Below are positions 61,668 to 64,000 of a DNA stretch of 64,000 nucleotides, piece by piece. The stretch is from Halomontanus rarus (lineage in GTDB: Archaea > Halobacteriota > Halobacteria > Halobacteriales > Natrialbaceae). The notes beneath the pieces were generated by a model that searched no databases, was not told where the DNA came from, and saw nothing but the letters and a program-made list of their open reading frames with translations. The position numbers were made by a program, and so were the translations under genes. The DNA lies in contig NZ_CP071597.1 of NCBI RefSeq assembly GCF_017357405.1, positions 2,728,001-2,792,000 of the forward strand. Reading direction: 5' to 3'. The first letter of the stretch is position 1. Each line of letters opens with the position of its first letter.

Positions 61668-62414
61668 TCAGTCGCCGCCCGGAAGACCGCCCGCGGTCGA
61701 CTGTTCGAGTTCGTCACCGCTGACGACTTCGTCGGCACTGGCTGCCGCCGCTTCTTCCGCTTCTTTCTCCGCTTTCTCCGCTTTCTCTTCCGCTTCTTTC
61801 TTCTCCTTGATCTTCTTCAGCCGGAAGGTCTCCTCCCGTTCCTGTTCCTCGAGTTTCTGTTCGATGTACTCCTGGTTGTCGTAGAGTTCCGGCAGGAGTT
61901 TGAACTCGAGGGCGTTGACGCGGCGTTTGGTCGTCTCGATCTCGCGGAGCATCTTCTTCATCGCCGTCTCGACCTCGGCGGCGAGGATGATGCTCTCGAG
62001 GAGGTCCTCGTAGGCCTCGGCGGCCTCGTCGATCCGCGCAGAGGTTCCCATGATCCCGTAGCCGCGCTGGTCTAAGCTCTTGCTCACGCGGGAGGACTCG
62101 ATCTGCGGGACGACGACGCCCATGATGTTCTTCGACTCGGTGGTGATCTCCGGGTGCTCTTGAAGCGCCGCTGCGGCGCCGCGGACGGCGACGTCACCTT
62201 CCATCGCACGGGCCATGTTGATCTTCTTTTGTGCTTCCTCGTAGTCGTCGGAGAGTTCTCCGCGGACGTCCTGGGCCTTGTCGAGGATGTCCATGAACTC
62301 CATGATTAGCCCGTCGCGTTTCTTCTCGAGTGTGCCGTGGCCCCGCTCGGAGAGATCGATACGATCCTCGATTGCCATGAGGTTCTTGCGGGTTGGCTTG
62401 ACGTCCTTGGCCAT
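61668..62414 (-). CDS. atpD: A-type ATP synthase subunit D
   Basis: A 248-residue subunit D, the central rotor axle of the archaeal A1Ao ATP synthase. The N-terminal [20 protein letters not shown] and the C-terminal helix [21 protein letters not shown] are diagnostic of the long coiled-coil pair. A ~45-residue Lys/Glu/Ala-rich extension follows. Other ATP synthase genes are not in the window; upstream on this strand is a small exported protein instead, so atpD is expressed from its own promoter. The 50-nt palindrome at 62428-62477 lies 14 bp before the ATG. Confidence 0.96.
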   Translation of the reverse strand: MAKDVKPTRKNLMAIEDRIDLSERGHGTLEKKRDGLIMEFMDILDKAQDVRGELSDDYEEAQKKINMARAMEGDVAVRGAAAALQEHPEITTESKNIMGVVVPQIESSRVSKSLDQRGYGIMGTSARIDEAAEAYEDLLESIILAAEVETAMKKMLREIETTKRRVNALEFKLLPELYDNQEYIEQKLEEQEREETFRLKKIKEKKEAEEKAEKAEKEAEEAAAASADEVVSGDELEQSTAGGLPGGD

Positions 62415-62427
62415 CTTGTGGGGTCCT

Positions 62428-62477
62428 AACGCCTGCAGTCGGATAACTGTTTACAGTTGTGATCGACTGCAGGCGTT
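62428..62477 (-). promoter_or_regulatory. 50-nt nested palindrome upstream of atpD
   Basis: Outer arms AACGCCTGCAGTCG (62428-62441) and CGACTGCAGGCGTT (62464-62477) are exact reverse complements; within the 22-bp centre AACTGT-TT-ACAGTT (62445-62458) is another. It could be the operator or core promoter of atpD (AT-rich inner part), the terminator of the upstream minus-strand gene, or an RNA hairpin in the atpD leader. Confidence 0.65.
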
Positions 62478-62533
62478 CGTTCCTGAGGGTCCGCGGCGAT
62501 CGTGCCACTGTCTACCCGAGCGTCTCGCCGCGC

Positions 62534-62986
62534 TCACTCGAGGGGAACGACGTCGACACCGATCAGGTTCTGACCGGCGACCGCTCGAGCGCCCGAGCCG
62601 TCGAATCTGTACCGTCGTCCTTCTCGGACCGACGAGTCGTCGGTGAACAGGAACGCCCGATAGGACGAGGAGAAGTCGTACCGGATCACGTGACTGCTCG
62701 CCCTCGTGTCGGTCTCACCGATCCCGCTCGGTCGCCAGCCGACGTCGGACTCGACGATCTCGAACCGGGCACCAGGTGTCCACTGGTACGGAAACACTTT
62801 GCCGTGCGTGGCTACTTGTGCGCCGGAATCCGTCCCACCGTCGGAACCGTCGGAGGAGGTCGTATTTGCGCTCGCATTCGCATTCGCATTCGTGGTTGAA
62901 CTCGCCAGCGCCCCACTCGAGACTGCGAATCCGTACCGAAGAAGCGTTCGACGCGACGGGGTCAGCGATGATTGCTGTCTGGTCAT
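62534..62986 (-). CDS. Tat-exported hypothetical protein
   Basis: A 150-residue protein with a Tat signal (R12-R13, TPSRRTLLRYGFAVSSGALA), an Asn/Ala/Ser/Thr linker (ANANASAN, encoded by GCATTC repeats), and a small beta domain from GKVFPYQWTPGARFEIVES to IGVDVVPLE. No lipobox. Repeated Arg-Tyr and Ser-rich segments (RYDFSSSYRAFLF) suggest a compact secreted domain; no family recognised. Confidence 0.7.
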   Translation of the reverse strand: MTRQQSSLTPSRRTLLRYGFAVSSGALASSTTNANANASANTTSSDGSDGGTDSGAQVATHGKVFPYQWTPGARFEIVESDVGWRPSGIGETDTRASSHVIRYDFSSSYRAFLFTDDSSVREGRRYRFDGSGARAVAGQNLIGVDVVPLE

Positions 62987-63243
62987 TTGTCGGAAGTGGG
63001 ATTTTCACGACTGGTGGTTGCATAAACGCCGACCCTTGGGAATGACGGCCGCCGTCGTAATCGTGCTTCGAGCGTCCGAGACGGTTCGAAATCGAGTCAG
63101 TCACTGCTACTTGATCGACTTTCAGTAGTGACCCTCCCTCCTCGGCGAGTCCCTCGAGTCCCGGAACTACTGACGAGTCAGACCATCTCATATGTAATCA
63201 TCATGTTACATTTAATACCAGGTTCGCCGTGCCACACCGTGCA
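62987..63243. other. Intergenic region with the catalase promoter
   Basis: No gene seen. ACATTTAATACC at 63208-63219 is a TATA-like element about 30 bp before the catalase ATG. Confidence 0.45.
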
Positions 63244-64000
63244 ATGTTCTTTCAGGAACCGGAGCTGCAGTACGAAGTCACCGTCGAAGAGCCGGACCCG
63301 CACTTCGCGAAACTCCTCCAGCAGGCGATCGGAGGGCAAGAAGGAGAGATGCGCGTCGCGATGCAGTACATGTTCCAGGCGTGGGCACTGCCGGACGAGT
63401 ACAAGGGATACCGGAAGTTGCTGATGGAGACCGCCGCCGAAGAGCTCGGCCACATCGAAATGCTGGCGACGGCGGTCACGAAGAACCTGCGGGGCTCGCC
63501 GAAACAGATGGACGACGACGCCGAGGAGACCGCGGCCGCCGCCGCGGCCATGACCGGACAGAACCCGCGGCAGTTCCTCTCCTCGGGAATGTCGGCGATG
63601 CCCGTCGACAGCAACGGCGTCCCCTTCACCGGCGCGTACATCGCGGCCTCCGGCAACCTCGCCGGCGACCTCTACGCGAACGTGATGGCCGAGGCGACCG
63701 GCCGCACCCTCGCGACGCGGCTGTGGGAGTACACCAACGACCCCGGGATGAAGGACATGCTCTCGTATCTCATCGCCCGCGACACCATGCACCAGAACCA
63801 GTGGCTCGCGGCCCTCGACTCGCTCGAGGATCCGGTGCCGGTCCCCGCGAGCTTCCCGCAGGAAGAGGAGAACCAGGAGGTCAATTACGCGTTCATGTCG
63901 ACCTCGCGCGAACCCGAGGACGATCCGCAGCAGCCGTGGACGCAGGGCGAATCCCCGGATGGGAAGGGGCAGTTTTCCTACCTCGCCGAACAGCCGGGCG
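63244..64000 (+). CDS. Manganese catalase, N-terminal part
   Basis: The frame starts at ATG 63244 (MFFQEPELQYEVTVEEPDPH) and is open to the end of the window, 252 residues. Ferritin-like four-helix motifs with metal ligands are visible: GGQEGEMRVAMQYMFQ, ETAAEELGHIEMLATAV (Glu, Glu-x-x-His), LAGDLYANVMAEATGRTLA and IARDTMHQNQWLAAL. This is the non-heme dimanganese catalase that breaks down hydrogen peroxide in the cytoplasm. The C-terminal strand exchange region lies outside the window. Confidence 0.93.
   Translation, partial: MFFQEPELQYEVTVEEPDPHFAKLLQQAIGGQEGEMRVAMQYMFQAWALPDEYKGYRKLLMETAAEELGHIEMLATAVTKNLRGSPKQMDDDAEETAAAAAAMTGQNPRQFLSSGMSAMPVDSNGVPFTGAYIAASGNLAGDLYANVMAEATGRTLATRLWEYTNDPGMKDMLSYLIARDTMHQNQWLAALDSLEDPVPVPASFPQEEENQEVNYAFMSTSREPEDDPQQPWTQGESPDGKGQFSYLAEQPG

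Noticed and set aside
1..64000. Search for CRISPR arrays, rRNA genes, insertion sequences with transposase, and replication-origin features (orc1/cdc6 with ORB repeats)
   Set aside because: None recognised by reading; a proper profile search would be needed to exclude weak or partial examples.

Overview
The window is chromosomal DNA from an extremely halophilic archaeon (class Halobacteria), probably a Natrialbales-like genus such as Natrinema, Haloterrigena or Natronorubrum; the genus is inference. Support: high GC with very frequent CTCGAG, strongly acidic proteins, many twin-arginine (Tat) signal peptides, GTG and leaderless-type starts, and archaeal markers (aRF1 with NIKS and GGQ motifs, A-type ATPase subunit D, MptD-type dihydroneopterin aldolase, haloarchaeal NAD-dependent glucose-6-phosphate dehydrogenase Azf, haloarchaea-specific small DUF proteins).

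Layout. 0-6 kb: end of a chemoreceptor, a lone iron-type ABC ATPase behind a perfect DtxR-like palindrome, a cupin, a cold-shock protein, a histidine kinase and a two-gene ABC-2 exporter. 6-14.5 kb: two aldo/keto reductases plus the wreck of a third, two Gfo/Idh/MocA oxidoreductases, a Tat-exported zincin-like protein in AT-rich DNA, an alpha/beta hydrolase and a GT87-like membrane protein. 14.8-22.7 kb: a transglutaminase / DUF58 / membrane-protein operon facing a MoxR ATPase. 22.8-28.5 kb: glycerophosphodiesterase and a sugar-type ABC transporter whose binding protein is convergent with its permease and ATPase genes. 28.7-33.1 kb: membrane proteins, a SOUL heme-binding protein and a PQQ-repeat lipoprotein.

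33.1-40.6 kb is the accessory part. It is AT-richer and bounded by tRNA-Phe and tRNA-Val. It holds a membrane-anchored Mrr-type nuclease between two diverged direct repeats, then a ~3.55 kb integrated element at the 3' end of tRNA-Phe, bounded by ~156-bp direct repeats. The element's tyrosine integrase is broken by an exact 38-bp tandem duplication, a small DUF8139-like gene is frameshifted, and an intact AI-2E-type permease is carried along. Decayed copies of the tRNA-Val 3' end lie next to tRNA-Val, suggesting a second, older integration site.

40.6-64 kb returns to core genome: DUF192 protein, ABC exporter, PAP2 phosphatase, creatininase/ArfB-like hydrolase, MptD, Azf, MFS transporter, aspartoacylase-like protein, threonine-synthase-like enzyme, a Tat-exported GH9 cellulase with a dockerin-like tail, ArgS, MinD-like ATPase, aRF1, a FilR1-type regulator, AtpD behind a 50-nt nested palindrome, and the start of a manganese catalase cut by the window end.

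No rRNA, CRISPR array or intact insertion sequence was seen. No obviously new multi-gene machine stands out. The best candidates for something under-described are the split transglutaminase/MoxR locus, the tRNA-Phe element with its switch-like integrase lesion, the repeat-flanked membrane nuclease, and the nested palindrome upstream of atpD.
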